Shown: positions 8,828-18,384, numbered from the stretch's first letter. The stretch: DNA of 64,000 bases from an uncultured bacterium (GCA_902763805.1 CACWTN010000009.1:37697-101696), one strand, 5' to 3'. A program made the numbers and translations. Notes: generated from the sequence alone by a model not told the origin.

Positions 8828-10093
8828 TTATACATCAGGCAAAGTGCCTTTTACTTCGGCAACCTCGTCAGATTCTAAGTGAAATGCTTTATGCAGACTT
8901 TCTACGGATTTTTTTGCGTCCTTTTCGTCTACAATACAGCTTATTTTAATTTCACTGGTTGCTATCATTTTAATATTTATATCATTATCTGCAAGGGTTT
9001 TAAACATTTGAGCGGCTATACCGGGGCGGTCAATCATTCCCGCACCTACAATTGAAACTTTTGCAATCTTGTCATCAACGAATACGTTCGAAAAATCAAG
9101 CTGAGCTTTAACTTTTTCCAGAATACTTAATGTCTGCTTCAAATCACCCTTATCTATAGTGAAAGCTATGTCATTAGTATTAAGTTCGCGTCTTGCATAA
9201 GACTGAATAATCATATCAACTGATATATTTGCTATTGCCAAACCGTTAAACAGAATTGCCGCAGTACCCGGATTATCCTTAACATCGCAAACAACAATTC
9301 TTAATTGTGATAAATCTGAGGCAACACCCGTTACCGGTTTATGTAATTCCATTTGTTCAACTCCTAATATTAAAGTTCCTAAATTATCAAGTTTAAAAGT
9401 GCTTCTTACCCTGACCGGCACTTCGTATTGTTTAGCAGTTTCAACAGCTCTGGGGTGCAGGACGTTTGCGCCGACTCTTGCGAGTTCAAGCATCTCTCCG
9501 TAAGAGATTTCTTCAAGACGTGAAGCATGCGGAACAATTCTCGGGTCTGTAGTATAAACACCTTCAACATCAGTGTATATATCGCATCTTTTAGCATTCA
9601 AAGCACCTGCAAGAGCAACTGCTGAAGTATCGGAGCCGCCTCTGCCCAGCGTTGTTATTTCAAAATCTTCAGTAACCCCTTGGAACCCTGCGACAACAAC
9701 AACTTTGCCCTGTTCCAAATAACTTTTGATTTTTTCTGTTTTTATATCTATAATTCTTGCTTTAGAATGGACTTTTTCAGTCATAATGCCAATCTGCATT
9801 GCATTCATACTTACGGCAGGGCAGCCTTGCGCCTGGAGCGCCATTGCCAGAAGTGCAATAGACACACCCTCACCCGTTGAAAGCAGCATATCCATTTCTC
9901 TTGAAGAAGGATTTTCGGAAATTTCGTGCGCCATTTTGACAAGATAGTCGGTCGTGTGTCCCATCGCTGAAACAACAACTACAACATCATGTCCTAAATT
10001 CTTCTCCCTGATTATAGCTTTTGCTACATTCTTTATTTTGTCTGTATCTGCAACGGAAGTTCCTCCGAACTTCTGCACAATTATGTCTTTCAT
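8828..10093 (-). CDS. lysC: Aspartate kinase
   Basis: A 421-residue protein that phosphorylates aspartate, the first step of lysine, threonine and methionine synthesis. The start is MKDIIVQKFGGTSVAD, with the KFGGTS nucleotide-binding motif at residues 8-13; a longer frame from 10147 adds 18 residues unlike the family. GRGGSDTSAVAL and TDVEGVYTTDPR mark the kinase domain. Two ACT domains follow (about 265-340 and 345-415), so feedback control by lysine and/or threonine is expected. I see no lysine riboswitch upstream. Confidence 0.95.
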   Translation of the reverse strand: MKDIIVQKFGGTSVADTDKIKNVAKAIIREKNLGHDVVVVVSAMGHTTDYLVKMAHEISENPSSREMDMLLSTGEGVSIALLAMALQAQGCPAVSMNAMQIGIMTEKVHSKARIIDIKTEKIKSYLEQGKVVVVAGFQGVTEDFEITTLGRGGSDTSAVALAGALNAKRCDIYTDVEGVYTTDPRIVPHASRLEEISYGEMLELARVGANVLHPRAVETAKQYEVPVRVRSTFKLDNLGTLILGVEQMELHKPVTGVASDLSQLRIVVCDVKDNPGTAAILFNGLAIANISVDMIIQSYARRELNTNDIAFTIDKGDLKQTLSILEKVKAQLDFSNVFVDDKIAKVSIVGAGMIDRPGIAAQMFKTLADNDINIKMIATSEIKISCIVDEKDAKKSVESLHKAFHLESDEVAEVKGTLPDV

Positions 10094-10173
10094 GTCTTTA
10101 CCTATACGTCCATTTGTTATTATAACTTGAAGCATATTATAAGGCAAGAAATTGTTATAAAAATTTTATAAAG

Positions 10174-10923
10174 TTATTTCGCAAAAAGGGTATATAAAAT
10201 TACTCCTGCAGATATGCTTAAATTAAGTGATTCAACCTTATCGGACATTTCTATCGTTACTGCACAACCTTGTTCATTTGCGTAATTTTTCAGTTCATCA
10301 CTCAGTCCGCTTGATTCCGTGCCAAACATAACAAGAAGTTTTTTATCTGAGGAAAAATCTTTTAAATAAACAGTATTATCACCCTTAGGGAGAGTTGAGA
10401 CAGGTGTAAATTCCTTTGTAATCTGTTTTAACTCCTCAAAATTTTTAATACTGAAAACGGGAACTTTCCACAGATTACCAACGGATGCTCTCACGCATTT
10501 CGGGTTATACAAATCAACTGTGTCGCCGTAGAGAATTACAGCATCAACACCAAATGCCCCTGAAGTCCTTAATATTGTTCCGAGATTTCCGGCATCTTTG
10601 ATATCTTCCAGCAGAACTACACGACAAAAATCATTGTTCCATTTGTTTTCAGGTTGTTTTGCAACCGCAGCGCACTTCGGAGCTGAAGCCGTTGTAGAAA
10701 TTTTTGACAAAACCGCCTCGTTTGTTTCTATAAGCTCTTTGTGCTCAAATTTTGTGTATCCTTCTTCAACAAATATACGTACAACCTCAATTCCCGATTC
10801 AAGAGCTTCTTCTATACACTTTTCGCCTTCAAGGAGAAATAACCCGGATTCATCACGATATTTTCTCTGCTGAAGTTTTACGGTTTCTTTTACCAAATCA
10901 TTATTAACACTCGTTATTTTCAT
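10174..10923 (-). CDS. TrmH/SpoU-family RNA 2'-O-methyltransferase
   Basis: A 249-residue protein with a substrate-binding N-terminus (LLEGEKCIEEAL) and the three SpoU motifs: NLGTILRTSGAFG, FGTESSGLSDEL and ESLNLSISAGVILY, which build the SAM-binding trefoil knot. It probably methylates a 23S rRNA ribose; the exact site cannot be told from sequence. It follows the M24 peptidase gene with a 9-nt gap, so both share a transcript with ppiC. Confidence 0.9.
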   Translation of the reverse strand: MKITSVNNDLVKETVKLQQRKYRDESGLFLLEGEKCIEEALESGIEVVRIFVEEGYTKFEHKELIETNEAVLSKISTTASAPKCAAVAKQPENKWNNDFCRVVLLEDIKDAGNLGTILRTSGAFGVDAVILYGDTVDLYNPKCVRASVGNLWKVPVFSIKNFEELKQITKEFTPVSTLPKGDNTVYLKDFSSDKKLLVMFGTESSGLSDELKNYANEQGCAVTIEMSDKVESLNLSISAGVILYTLFAK

Positions 10924-10932
10924 ACCTGTTCC

Positions 10933-12408
10933 TTACAATATTTCAAAATTACCGAGCCAGATTTTTTCCTGCTCCGTAAGCAAATCGTAATCAATCAGCT
11001 TACCTTCATATCCCATTTTAACAAATGAACATGTTTTTCCGTCTTTTCTGAAACAGGAGTTTTCCAGTCTTACTCCGAAGAATTCGGAATTGTACAATCC
11101 CGGTTCAATTGTAAAACACATTCCGTCCTTTAACTCAACTTTTGCAATTTCATTCTGAGAAAGATTCGGAGGGGCTTCGTGCACATTAATTCCTATTCCG
11201 TGCCCCAAACCGTGATTAAACATAAACCCGTCAATTGCATTATCAAGAATATTATGAGCGTGTGTATCAATTTCAAATCCTGATACTTTGCGGTTAAACA
11301 GAAAAAAGCAATTAAGAAAAGCTTTTAAAACTGTAGTATAAACCTTTTTCTGAAGTTTGTCAGGTTTACCTTTTACAAATACTCTTGTAATATCGGTAGC
11401 CAAACCGCTTTCATAGTAAGCTCCGCTGTCAATCAGCACCAAATCGCCTTCTCTTAGTATCACGTCTTTTGAGCTTTTTGCGTAATGCGCCTGTGCTGAA
11501 TTTTGGTTAATTGCAACAATAGAATTAAAACTCAGACTTTTTGCACCAAATCTTATATATTCTTCCCTCAGCTTTTCCGCAATATCATATTCAGAAAGGT
11601 TATCATTTTCTTCTATAAACTCTCTTATTGAATGTATCGCCTTATCGGTTCTGTCAAAAGCTTCCTGATAAGCTCTCAGCTCATCTTCAGACTTTACTGA
11701 TTTCATAAGCTTAACTTCCGATTGCCTGTGTGCCGGATTTTTTATCAGAGAATAATCGTGAGCATTTATGCTTGATTTATCAACAATAAGCACTCCTTCA
11801 TATTCTGATAAGATTTTATCACACTCTTTATCATCATTGAATAATATCCTCTTATCACCTTCAATAAAAAGCTTTGACCATATTTTTGATGTGTTGTCTT
11901 TGGAAAAATCTCTTAATCCCGTCAGATAAGAAACTTCCTCAAGATTAGTAATAAATGATGCAGAAGGAGTATATTCAACAGCTTCAAACGCTTTTTGCGG
12001 AACTGTATTATGAGGTTCTGTATAGTCATTTACGGGATCTTTATCAAGAAGTTTAATCCTGTACCCGTCAAACTTTTCAAGACGCGCCTGAGAAACTTTC
12101 TTTGAAACAATTCCGAGAGTTTTATTTTTATCTATAAGTTTTTTAATTTCATCATCCTGAGACTGCCCAATTGATAATTTAACTACCTTTACCCCCGGCT
12201 TTGCCTCCAAATCAGCCTGTATATGATATCTTCCGTCGACAAACAAGTATATTCCGTCAGAGGTAATCAACGCATCACCAGTCGACCCGGAAAAACCCGT
12301 AAGTTTATAACGTGCGTTTTCGGACAACTCAGGATACTCTGTCAGATACTTGTTTGTACAATTGACAAGAAGATAATCTAAACCTAAATTTTTCAGCAAC
12401 TCGTTCAT
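10933..12408 (-). CDS. M24 metallopeptidase, Xaa-Pro aminopeptidase type
   Basis: A 491-residue protein with an N-terminal creatinase-like domain followed by a pita-bread M24 catalytic domain. All metal ligands are visible: both Asp in LIDSGAYYESGLATDIT, His in HGLGHGIG, Glu in FTIEPGLY and Glu in GVRLEN. It should remove N-terminal residues preceding proline. It follows the parvulin gene by 9 nt without a strong ribosome-binding site. It is close to pepP, but the symbol is withheld because subfamilies overlap. Confidence 0.9.
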   Translation of the reverse strand: MNELLKNLGLDYLLVNCTNKYLTEYPELSENARYKLTGFSGSTGDALITSDGIYLFVDGRYHIQADLEAKPGVKVVKLSIGQSQDDEIKKLIDKNKTLGIVSKKVSQARLEKFDGYRIKLLDKDPVNDYTEPHNTVPQKAFEAVEYTPSASFITNLEEVSYLTGLRDFSKDNTSKIWSKLFIEGDKRILFNDDKECDKILSEYEGVLIVDKSSINAHDYSLIKNPAHRQSEVKLMKSVKSEDELRAYQEAFDRTDKAIHSIREFIEENDNLSEYDIAEKLREEYIRFGAKSLSFNSIVAINQNSAQAHYAKSSKDVILREGDLVLIDSGAYYESGLATDITRVFVKGKPDKLQKKVYTTVLKAFLNCFFLFNRKVSGFEIDTHAHNILDNAIDGFMFNHGLGHGIGINVHEAPPNLSQNEIAKVELKDGMCFTIEPGLYNSEFFGVRLENSCFRKDGKTCSFVKMGYEGKLIDYDLLTEQEKIWLGNFEIL

Positions 12409-12417
12409 TAAATAAGC

Positions 12418-12696
12418 CTATTCATCAACATCAGTAAGCTTAATCAAATGCCAGCCGAACTGTGTTTCAACAGGAGCTGAGACTTCGCCCTTTTTCAGTG
12501 CAAATGCTGCATCTTCAAACGGCTTAACCATCATACCTTTGCCAAACCAGCGTAAATCACCGCCGTCACGTCCTGACGGACATTTTGAATACTGTTTTGC
12601 CAAATCTTCAAATGCAACACCGTTTTCAATATCCAGTAATAAATTTTCTGCCTGTTCTTTTGTATCAACCAAAATATGGCTTGCTCTGATTTTCAT
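12418..12696 (-). CDS. Parvulin-type peptidyl-prolyl isomerase
   Basis: A 92-residue single-domain PpiC protein. RASHILVDTKEQAE, GGDLRWFGKGMMVKPFEDAAF and TQFGWHLIKL are the standard parvulin signatures. There is no signal peptide, so it is cytoplasmic. It is the first gene of a minus-strand unit with the Xaa-Pro aminopeptidase and the RNA methyltransferase, a prolyl isomerase paired with a proline-specific peptidase. The ribosome-binding site AAGGAG precedes the ATG. Confidence 0.92.
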   Translation of the reverse strand: MKIRASHILVDTKEQAENLLLDIENGVAFEDLAKQYSKCPSGRDGGDLRWFGKGMMVKPFEDAAFALKKGEVSAPVETQFGWHLIKLTDVDE

Positions 12697-12822
12697 AATT
12701 ACACTCCTTTTCTTTTTCTTCTATTTTATATGCAAATTCCTAAGTTGTAAATAACTGTTTTAGCGCTTTTGCAAGGTTTGTTAAGAGAATTGTAAAGTTT
12801 TGTAAAATTTAGACCTTCAAAA

Positions 12823-12857
12823 AGGCAATTTTTTAATATTTATATACTTTATATATA
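12823..12857 (+). promoter_or_regulatory. Class-2 promoter (AGGCAA-N17-ACTTTATATATA)
   Basis: AGGCAA at 12823-12828 and ACTTTATATATA at 12846-12857 are separated by exactly 17 nt. The same pair with the same spacing occurs at 18350, 29944, 57087 and 63087. A leader of about 100 nt containing an AGGTTT/AAACCT stem follows before the start codon at 12971. Confidence 0.7.
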
Positions 12858-12970
12858 CATAAGAGATAAATAAGAGAGTTCGTCAGAGAAAGACAGGTTT
12901 CTATCTGCAAATCTGAAAACCTCAATTTTATCAAAGCAAGAGTATATAAGAGTTATAAGGAGTATTAAAC

Positions 12971-13222
12971 ATGAGTATCGGCGCAAGAGAGTTTATTGAC
13001 AAATTATTAGTTGAAAAGTATTCAAACACACAGGTAGAAAACCATAATATAGATGCATTGGTATCAAGGGTAAATGCCGATGATATGATGTATGCAATGA
13101 ACACATCAGCGGCAAACTTTAAGACGATGCTTGCGCTAAACAAACGACTGACAAGTGTTTGTTACGGAGTAGTGTCCAAATCGGCAAAATATGTATCAAC
13201 AGAGTCTTATGCCAGTGTATAA
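12971..13222 (+). CDS. Orphan 83-residue protein
   Basis: A small soluble protein, MSIGAREFIDKLLVEKY..., predicted helical, with no signal peptide and no recognised domain. A strong AAGGAG site precedes the ATG. It is preceded by a class-2 promoter and followed by a strong terminator, so it is a single-gene unit. Sharing this promoter with two EF-hand proteins and other orphan genes suggests membership of a common regulon; function unknown. Confidence 0.75.
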   Translation: MSIGAREFIDKLLVEKYSNTQVENHNIDALVSRVNADDMMYAMNTSAANFKTMLALNKRLTSVCYGVVSKSAKYVSTESYASV

Positions 13223-13229
13223 AAATTTT

Positions 13230-13257
13230 GAAATACTTCGCTTACGCTGAGTATAAC
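13230..13257. repeat. Partial copy of the extragenic repeat
   Basis: GAAATACTTCGCTTACGCT and the following bases match the segment at 8135-8162 at 20 of 28 positions. It lies just after a stop codon. Confidence 0.45.
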
Positions 13258-13282
13258 GAATGTAATTGTCATACTAAACAAA

Positions 13283-13317
13283 CTGCCTTCTCCTGACCGG
13301 GGAAGGCAGAGTTTTTT
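13283..13317 (+). terminator. Hairpin terminator
   Basis: CTGCCTTC / GAAGGCAG stem followed by GTTTTTT on the plus strand. It ends the unit that begins at 12971. Confidence 0.85.
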
Positions 13318-13401
13318 ATTGAAAAACGAAGTTTTGAAATATAGAAACTCGTTTGGAGAATTGTTGTTTTTATTTTATTTTTGCTGATTTTGTTTGTGTA
13401 G

Positions 13402-13407
13402 TATAAT
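13402..13407 (+). promoter_or_regulatory. -10 box of holA, predicted leaderless
   Basis: TATAAT lies exactly 6 nt before the holA ATG with no Shine-Dalgarno between them, so transcription would begin at or next to the start codon. The same TA..AT-N6-ATG layout is seen before three other genes in the window. Confidence 0.6.
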
Positions 13408-13413
13408 AATTTT

Positions 13414-14394
13414 ATGGCTGTATACTTTTTTTACGGGGAAGAAGATTTTAATATTGATTTGGAACTTGAAAAAATGCGTTCCAAACTTAGTCCTGACTTT
13501 CTGTCAATGAGTTACAAAGTTATGGATAATCCGCTTTATCCTGATATGATTACTGCATTAAGGTCATCACCGATGATGTTCGGCTCATCGCTTACGGTAA
13601 TTGATATTAAAAATTATTTTTTCAAAGACAGCGAAGGAGAGGGTGATTACACCCTTGACGACAATGCTTTAGATGACATCAAAGACGCACTTGCAAACAA
13701 TCAGGATGGTGTTGATATTGTTTTCGTTGTCAGAATTCCACGTGATGAAGATAAAAAAATCGATTCCAGAAGAAAATTATATAAGATATTGTCAGGTTTT
13801 AACGCAAAAGAATTTCCTGCTTTTAAATCCTACAAGACAGCGGATATAGCAAACTGGATTAAAAACAGGGCAAAGGACAAAAAACTTAAAATAAATGATG
13901 ATGCGCTATCCCTTCTTATTGAACAAATCGGAACTAATCTTAGGCAGTTTGACGGCGAACTTGAGAAACTGAAACTTGCTGCATATCCGGAGAATACGGT
14001 CACAAAGAAAATGGTTGAAGATAACTGTATTTCTAACGAAGATTTGTTTAATATTACAAACTATCTTATGAATGGGGAAAAAGGAAAAGCCGTTGCTGAA
14101 TACAAGCAGTTATTAAACAAAAAGTATCCGTTGGAGATAATTTCGGCACTTCAGACAATGCTCAGAAAATGGATTATCGTAAAATCAAAACCGTCTGCAC
14201 CTGTTCAGGAGTTAATGAAGCTTACTGGAATAAGATATGATTTTATGATTAATAATCTGAAAAAAGATTTAAAAAATGTACCGCTTAAATACCTTGTTAA
14301 CCTTAAAGAAAATCTTTTTGAGGTTGAATACCGTATAAAATCGGGCAAAGTACTGGATATGGACTCGGAGGTTGAAATTGCGCTTATCAGATAA
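13414..14394 (+). CDS. holA: DNA polymerase III delta subunit
   Basis: A 326-residue clamp-loader delta subunit, which opens the beta clamp for loading onto DNA. The N-terminus MAVYFFYGEEDFNIDLELEKM and the later AKEFPAFKSYKTADIANWI and LLIEQIGTNLRQFDGELEKL segments are typical of HolA. The length fits. It overlaps holB by 17 nt, so the two clamp-loader subunits are translationally coupled. The promoter appears leaderless. Confidence 0.9.
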   Translation: MAVYFFYGEEDFNIDLELEKMRSKLSPDFLSMSYKVMDNPLYPDMITALRSSPMMFGSSLTVIDIKNYFFKDSEGEGDYTLDDNALDDIKDALANNQDGVDIVFVVRIPRDEDKKIDSRRKLYKILSGFNAKEFPAFKSYKTADIANWIKNRAKDKKLKINDDALSLLIEQIGTNLRQFDGELEKLKLAAYPENTVTKKMVEDNCISNEDLFNITNYLMNGEKGKAVAEYKQLLNKKYPLEIISALQTMLRKWIIVKSKPSAPVQELMKLTGIRYDFMINNLKKDLKNVPLKYLVNLKENLFEVEYRIKSGKVLDMDSEVEIALIR

Positions 14395-15223
14395 ATATCC
14401 GTTTTTAACAAAATATTTTACGGAGGCTTTATCACGTTCAGACAGAGCCTTACCTCAGAGCCTGCTGTTTTACGGTAACGATTTTGATTCTCAATATACC
14501 CTTGCAACTGAAATCGCAAGACTTCTGAACTGCAGCAGCGACAAATCCGATGAGTGCGATTGTCTGAATTGCCGATGGATAAGAGAAGGTACGCACCCCG
14601 CCGTTTTAACAATATCCAGAACAGACAACAAGCCTGAAGATGACGGTTCTAAAACGGTAATATCAGTAAAACAGTCACAGATGATTAAAGAAATGCTTAT
14701 GAACTCGTCTGAATTTCACAGAGTATTTATCTTTTGCGACCGTGATGACAAGGGCAATATTTCAGGCTTAAATCCGCAGAATTTTCAGGATGAAACAGCA
14801 AACTCTTTACTGAAAATTATAGAAGAACCACAACCGGGAGTAACATTTATTTTCTTAACAAGGTATGTTGATGATGTACTTGCGACAATACAATCACGTT
14901 CTCAGTGTTTCTTTGTTCCGTCATCAAAGCCTGTAAATTACGACTATTCGGCTATAGAAGGTGTATTTACGGATTACTTAAATTTTGAAAGACAGGAAGT
15001 TTTTGATATATCACAAAACCTGCAGGATTTGGCAAAAACAAAAAGCACGGAAGAAGTTCTTGACGGAATGCAGAACTATGTACTTGCGGTTTTGAAGTCC
15101 AACCCGAATATGACAGATTTAATTAAGCATATTGAATATATCGAAAATGCAAAATTACAGACAAAGCTCGGAATCAAAGCCGTTAATATTTTTGACGATT
15201 TATGCTTCAAAATGATTAAGTAA
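14378..15223 (+). CDS. holB: DNA polymerase III delta' subunit
   Basis: About 281 residues. The start is a TTG within holA; I prefer the TTG at 14378 because GGAGG is 6 nt before it, whereas the TTG at 14372 abuts GGAGG. It has the clamp-loader AAA+ fold without a catalytic P-loop: a zinc-type CSSDKSDECDCLNC cluster, NSLLKIIEEPQPGVTFIFLT, and QSRSQCF in place of the SRC sensor motif. It pairs with delta in the same clamp loader. Confidence 0.9.
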   Translation: MRLSDKYPFLTKYFTEALSRSDRALPQSLLFYGNDFDSQYTLATEIARLLNCSSDKSDECDCLNCRWIREGTHPAVLTISRTDNKPEDDGSKTVISVKQSQMIKEMLMNSSEFHRVFIFCDRDDKGNISGLNPQNFQDETANSLLKIIEEPQPGVTFIFLTRYVDDVLATIQSRSQCFFVPSSKPVNYDYSAIEGVFTDYLNFERQEVFDISQNLQDLAKTKSTEEVLDGMQNYVLAVLKSNPNMTDLIKHIEYIENAKLQTKLGIKAVNIFDDLCFKMIK

Positions 15224-15298
15224 GTTTCAGAAATACTTTGCTAATGATCAGTGTAACAATATCTGTTGTAACAGAGAAATACTGATATTACTTAACAA

Positions 15299-15338
15299 AA
15301 TAGCGGCGGGGCAAAATCCCGTCGCTATTGTTTTGTTT
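15299..15338 (+). terminator. holA-holB terminator
   Basis: AATAGCGGCGGG / CCCGTCGCTATT stem with a 7-nt loop followed by GTTTTGTTTG. Confidence 0.8.
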
Positions 15339-15371
15339 GTTATCAGGTAGAATAACTACACTTCACATATA

Positions 15372-16775
15372 TTACTGATCTTCAGGTTTCTTTTTCTGGT
15401 CATCTTCACCGTCACCGTCCTCTGGTTGATTTGCCGGTGGAGCATTTTGCGGTTTTTCGTCTTTTGGAGCAGGAGGCATAGTATCTGCTGCAACATTCTG
15501 CGGAACTTCTAAATCTTGAGGTACTTCTACTTCCAGATTCTCTACGATTTCTACGTTACCTGCGTAATTATCAAGTTCTTCGTCATACAAATCTGTTTTG
15601 TTTGATACCTCATCTTGTACTTCACGGCGCAAGTCAATTTCTGACGTCATTTCCTTCGCCCAGCCTAACTGCTGAGTCATAGCTTTTCTGCTTGCCAAAG
15701 CTGCTGCACTCGCCATTGCGGCAAATACGGTTGTTGCACCAAATGATAAAGTTGCTTTTGCCCAAAGTTTAACCGCTGCTATACCTGCAGATACCATATT
15801 AACACCCTGAGCAGCGCCTTCAACGTACATCATTGTTCTGGTATTTTCATCAAATCCTTCGGCAAAATCAGTTACACCTTCAACAGTTGCAATTTTTTCT
15901 GCAGATTCATCATACGATGCCTCATATTCGCCGATTTCATCATTCAATGCACCGACTTCACTTGTTACGGTTTCACCGGTTTCACTAATTGTGCTTACCA
16001 TACCCTCCATTTCAGGAGCAAGTCGTTTCAGCAAATCTTCTTCATCCGGAGTTAATTCTTCGCCACCTTCTTTTTTTGCTTTCAGGGCTTGATACTGTTG
16101 TTTTTTATAATCAAACTGCGCTTTTTGTTCTTGTATTTTTTTGTTTGCGTCTTCATTCTTTGCGTCAGCTTCTTCTGTTAACTCGGTTACCTTTGCGGAT
16201 GCTTCTTCCAGATCTTCCTGGGCTTCTTCCAGGGTTGAAAATCCTTCGGGCAAATCATTACTCATCAGTTGGCGAGCCGCTTTCACCTGGTCTTCATTCG
16301 GCTTCTGCAGCCAATATTTAGCCGCAACAGCAGAGGATAATATTGCTGTCGCAATATCTGATAATTTTACAGGACCCTTTTTAGTACCAAGTGACAAAGT
16401 ATCCTGCATAATATCCTTAGATGCACCTATAAGCTTTGCTCCGGCATTTACAAGTTGTCCGCCTAAGAGTCTTCCTCCGACTGCTGCGCCTGCTGATAAA
16501 GCTGCATCGCCGACTGCACCATAGGTTTTTCCGCCGTCATATCCCGTGCTGTCTTTTGCACTGTCTGCTCCGGCTTCTTTTGCGTATTTATAATCAAAGT
16601 CATCAATCTCATAACTTGTGCTGTCTACGGAAAGCCATTTGTTTACGTTATCTGCTCCCCATTTTTCTACAAGCTGACCTTTTTGTTCCACAGATACATT
16701 TCCGCTCCTCAACACCTGTTGTGCATAAGATGCCGATGTCAGTGCTCTGTCCAAATCTACCGAACTTATTGCCAT
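15372..16775 (-). CDS. Sigma-28-driven coiled-coil protein with hydrophobic segments, translocator-like layout
   Basis: A 467-residue protein without a signal peptide. Order: polar N-terminus (1-80); small-residue hydrophobic segments (about 86-115 and 137-155); a long acidic coiled coil (about 180-240); an Ala-rich hydrophobic hairpin (about 317-362); a Pro/Glu-rich C-terminal tail. This order of coiled coil and amphipathic hydrophobic pairs is reminiscent of type III translocators of the IpaB/SipB kind, but I see no sequence match. The gene has a perfect sigma-28 promoter, so export through the flagellar type III apparatus is possible. The function is inferred only. Confidence 0.75.
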   Translation of the reverse strand: MAISSVDLDRALTSASYAQQVLRSGNVSVEQKGQLVEKWGADNVNKWLSVDSTSYEIDDFDYKYAKEAGADSAKDSTGYDGGKTYGAVGDAALSAGAAVGGRLLGGQLVNAGAKLIGASKDIMQDTLSLGTKKGPVKLSDIATAILSSAVAAKYWLQKPNEDQVKAARQLMSNDLPEGFSTLEEAQEDLEEASAKVTELTEEADAKNEDANKKIQEQKAQFDYKKQQYQALKAKKEGGEELTPDEEDLLKRLAPEMEGMVSTISETGETVTSEVGALNDEIGEYEASYDESAEKIATVEGVTDFAEGFDENTRTMMYVEGAAQGVNMVSAGIAAVKLWAKATLSFGATTVFAAMASAAALASRKAMTQQLGWAKEMTSEIDLRREVQDEVSNKTDLYDEELDNYAGNVEIVENLEVEVPQDLEVPQNVAADTMPPAPKDEKPQNAPPANQPEDGDGEDDQKKKPEDQ

Positions 16776-16841
16776 AGTTTACTCCTTTTAATCCCTTCTT
16801 TATTTTGGCAGGGAAAGACTTGTATTATATATTTGATATAT

Positions 16842-16868
16842 ATATCGGCTTTTTTTTCAAAAACTTTA
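16842..16868 (-). promoter_or_regulatory. Sigma-28 promoter of the 467-residue protein
   Basis: On the minus strand: TAAAGTTT, 11 nt, GCCGATAT. One base from the consensus with exact spacing; about 67 nt upstream of the start codon. Confidence 0.88.
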
Positions 16869-17027
16869 GGATAATATGTTTTTTTCGTTAAAATTGTTAC
16901 AAAAGTTCATATTTTTTGCTTTTTTTTTGAAGAGATTAGTTCACGCTAAACATAACAGCTCTTGTTTTTAAATCTCCACTATGATACGATTTAAGCAAAT
17001 CCAGCCGAAAATAAAGGAGTACGTATC

Positions 17028-18308
17028 GTGATTATTAAAAAATTATCGGTTATTTTTGCCGTAATATTGCTGTTCATCGGCACCGCAATTGCTTTTGCGG
17101 AAGAACCGTCAACATATATAATTCAGGCATCTAACAAATTTTCACAAAAAGATATACAAGGTGCATTATCTGTCCTTGACGAAGGTATCGTCCAAAATCC
17201 GAACAGTCCTCAGCTGTATTTAAACAGAGGATTTATTGAACATCTTATACAGGATTATGAAAGCGCAATGGCAGATTATAACAAGGCGTTATCCATAAAT
17301 CCGAAATTTGCATTTGCATACAATAACAGAGGGGCGCTTAAAGTTTCTCTGAATGATATTCAGGGTGCAATGGAAGATTACGAAACCGCTCTCAGCCTCA
17401 ACCCGAAATATTCTGATGTATACTACAACAGAGCAAATCTTGAATATATGCTTGATAATTACGAAGGAGCATTAGCTGACTATGACAAAGCTATCGCCCT
17501 TAACCCGAAGGACTCGGAAGCATACAATAACCGCGGTGTCGTAAAAAAAAGAATGAATTTTAACGTAGGCGCTCTCAGCGACTACTCACAGGCTATTGCT
17601 CTTAACCCGAAAGACAGCATAGCTTACGCTAACAGAGGAAGGCTTAAAAAACTTTACTTTGATAACGAAGGTGCCGCAATTGACCTTGACCAGGCTATTG
17701 CACTTGCTGAAAATCAGGTTTTCATTAAAAACGTAAAACCTCTGTTATCAAATCAGCAATACATAGCTGCAATTCCTACAGCAAGCGTTCTTTTCTCCGA
17801 TAAAGGTAAAAAATCAGCTCCCCAGGCTGACATAAACAATGAAAAGCTTGCTATGTATAACCCACAGACAAAGCCGACACAGGAAGTTAAACAACCGATA
17901 AATGCAAAACCTGCAAAAGAAGTTAAAACTATAGCCTCAAAACCTTCAAAATCATCAGGTACAACACTTAATGCAGGTGTAGGAAAAGTTGTTATTCCGG
18001 AAACTCCTGACATCAGAACAACCGCAGTTACCCAAAACGCAACGACAAACGTAAAACTTGCAGAAAGTTATTACATAAGAGGTCTGCAAAAATGTATTCT
18101 TCGTGACTTACAGGGTGCAATTTCAGACTTAGACAAAGCTATCGCAAACGACTCAAAATACGCAGATGCTTACTACTACCGTGCAGCGATAAAGAAAGAG
18201 CTCGGTGACAAAGAAGGATTCAAAAAAGATTACGCAGAAGCAATTCAAATTAAACCATCTCTGCAAACCTACAATGATTCAGATGCTTTAAGCCTGATTA
18301 ACGGATAG
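17028..18308 (+). CDS. Secreted TPR-repeat protein
   Basis: A 426-residue protein starting at GTG (AAAGGAG lies upstream). It has an N-terminal signal peptide (LSVIFAVILLFIGTAIAFAEE), five to six tetratricopeptide repeats at about 30-235 (for example YNNRGALKVSLNDIQGAMEDY), a Lys/Pro/Thr-rich linker at about 265-335, and one or two more repeats at the C-terminus (YYIRGLQKCILRDLQGAISDL). It is probably a periplasmic or surface protein-interaction scaffold. Partner unknown. Confidence 0.88.
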   Translation: MIIKKLSVIFAVILLFIGTAIAFAEEPSTYIIQASNKFSQKDIQGALSVLDEGIVQNPNSPQLYLNRGFIEHLIQDYESAMADYNKALSINPKFAFAYNNRGALKVSLNDIQGAMEDYETALSLNPKYSDVYYNRANLEYMLDNYEGALADYDKAIALNPKDSEAYNNRGVVKKRMNFNVGALSDYSQAIALNPKDSIAYANRGRLKKLYFDNEGAAIDLDQAIALAENQVFIKNVKPLLSNQQYIAAIPTASVLFSDKGKKSAPQADINNEKLAMYNPQTKPTQEVKQPINAKPAKEVKTIASKPSKSSGTTLNAGVGKVVIPETPDIRTTAVTQNATTNVKLAESYYIRGLQKCILRDLQGAISDLDKAIANDSKYADAYYYRAAIKKELGDKEGFKKDYAEAIQIKPSLQTYNDSDALSLING

Positions 18309-18348
18309 TTTATTCCTTTGTAACAAATGTAAAAAATATTTTCAAAAA

Positions 18349-18384
18349 AAGTCAATTCTTTTAAAAGAATTGACTTTATATATA
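18349..18384 (+). promoter_or_regulatory. Class-2 promoter overlapping a palindrome
   Basis: AGTCAA (18350-18355), 17 nt, ACTTTATATATA (18373-18384) on the plus strand. The region also forms a 13-bp palindrome (AAGTCAATTCTTT / AAAGAATTGACTT), so it may both terminate the TPR gene and start the downstream transcript. Confidence 0.6.

Noticed and set aside
12793..12819. TAAAGTTT-N11-GACCTTCA as another sigma-28 site
   Set aside because: The -35 block is perfect but the -10 block matches at only 4 of 8 positions; the class-2 promoter beside it explains the gene better.
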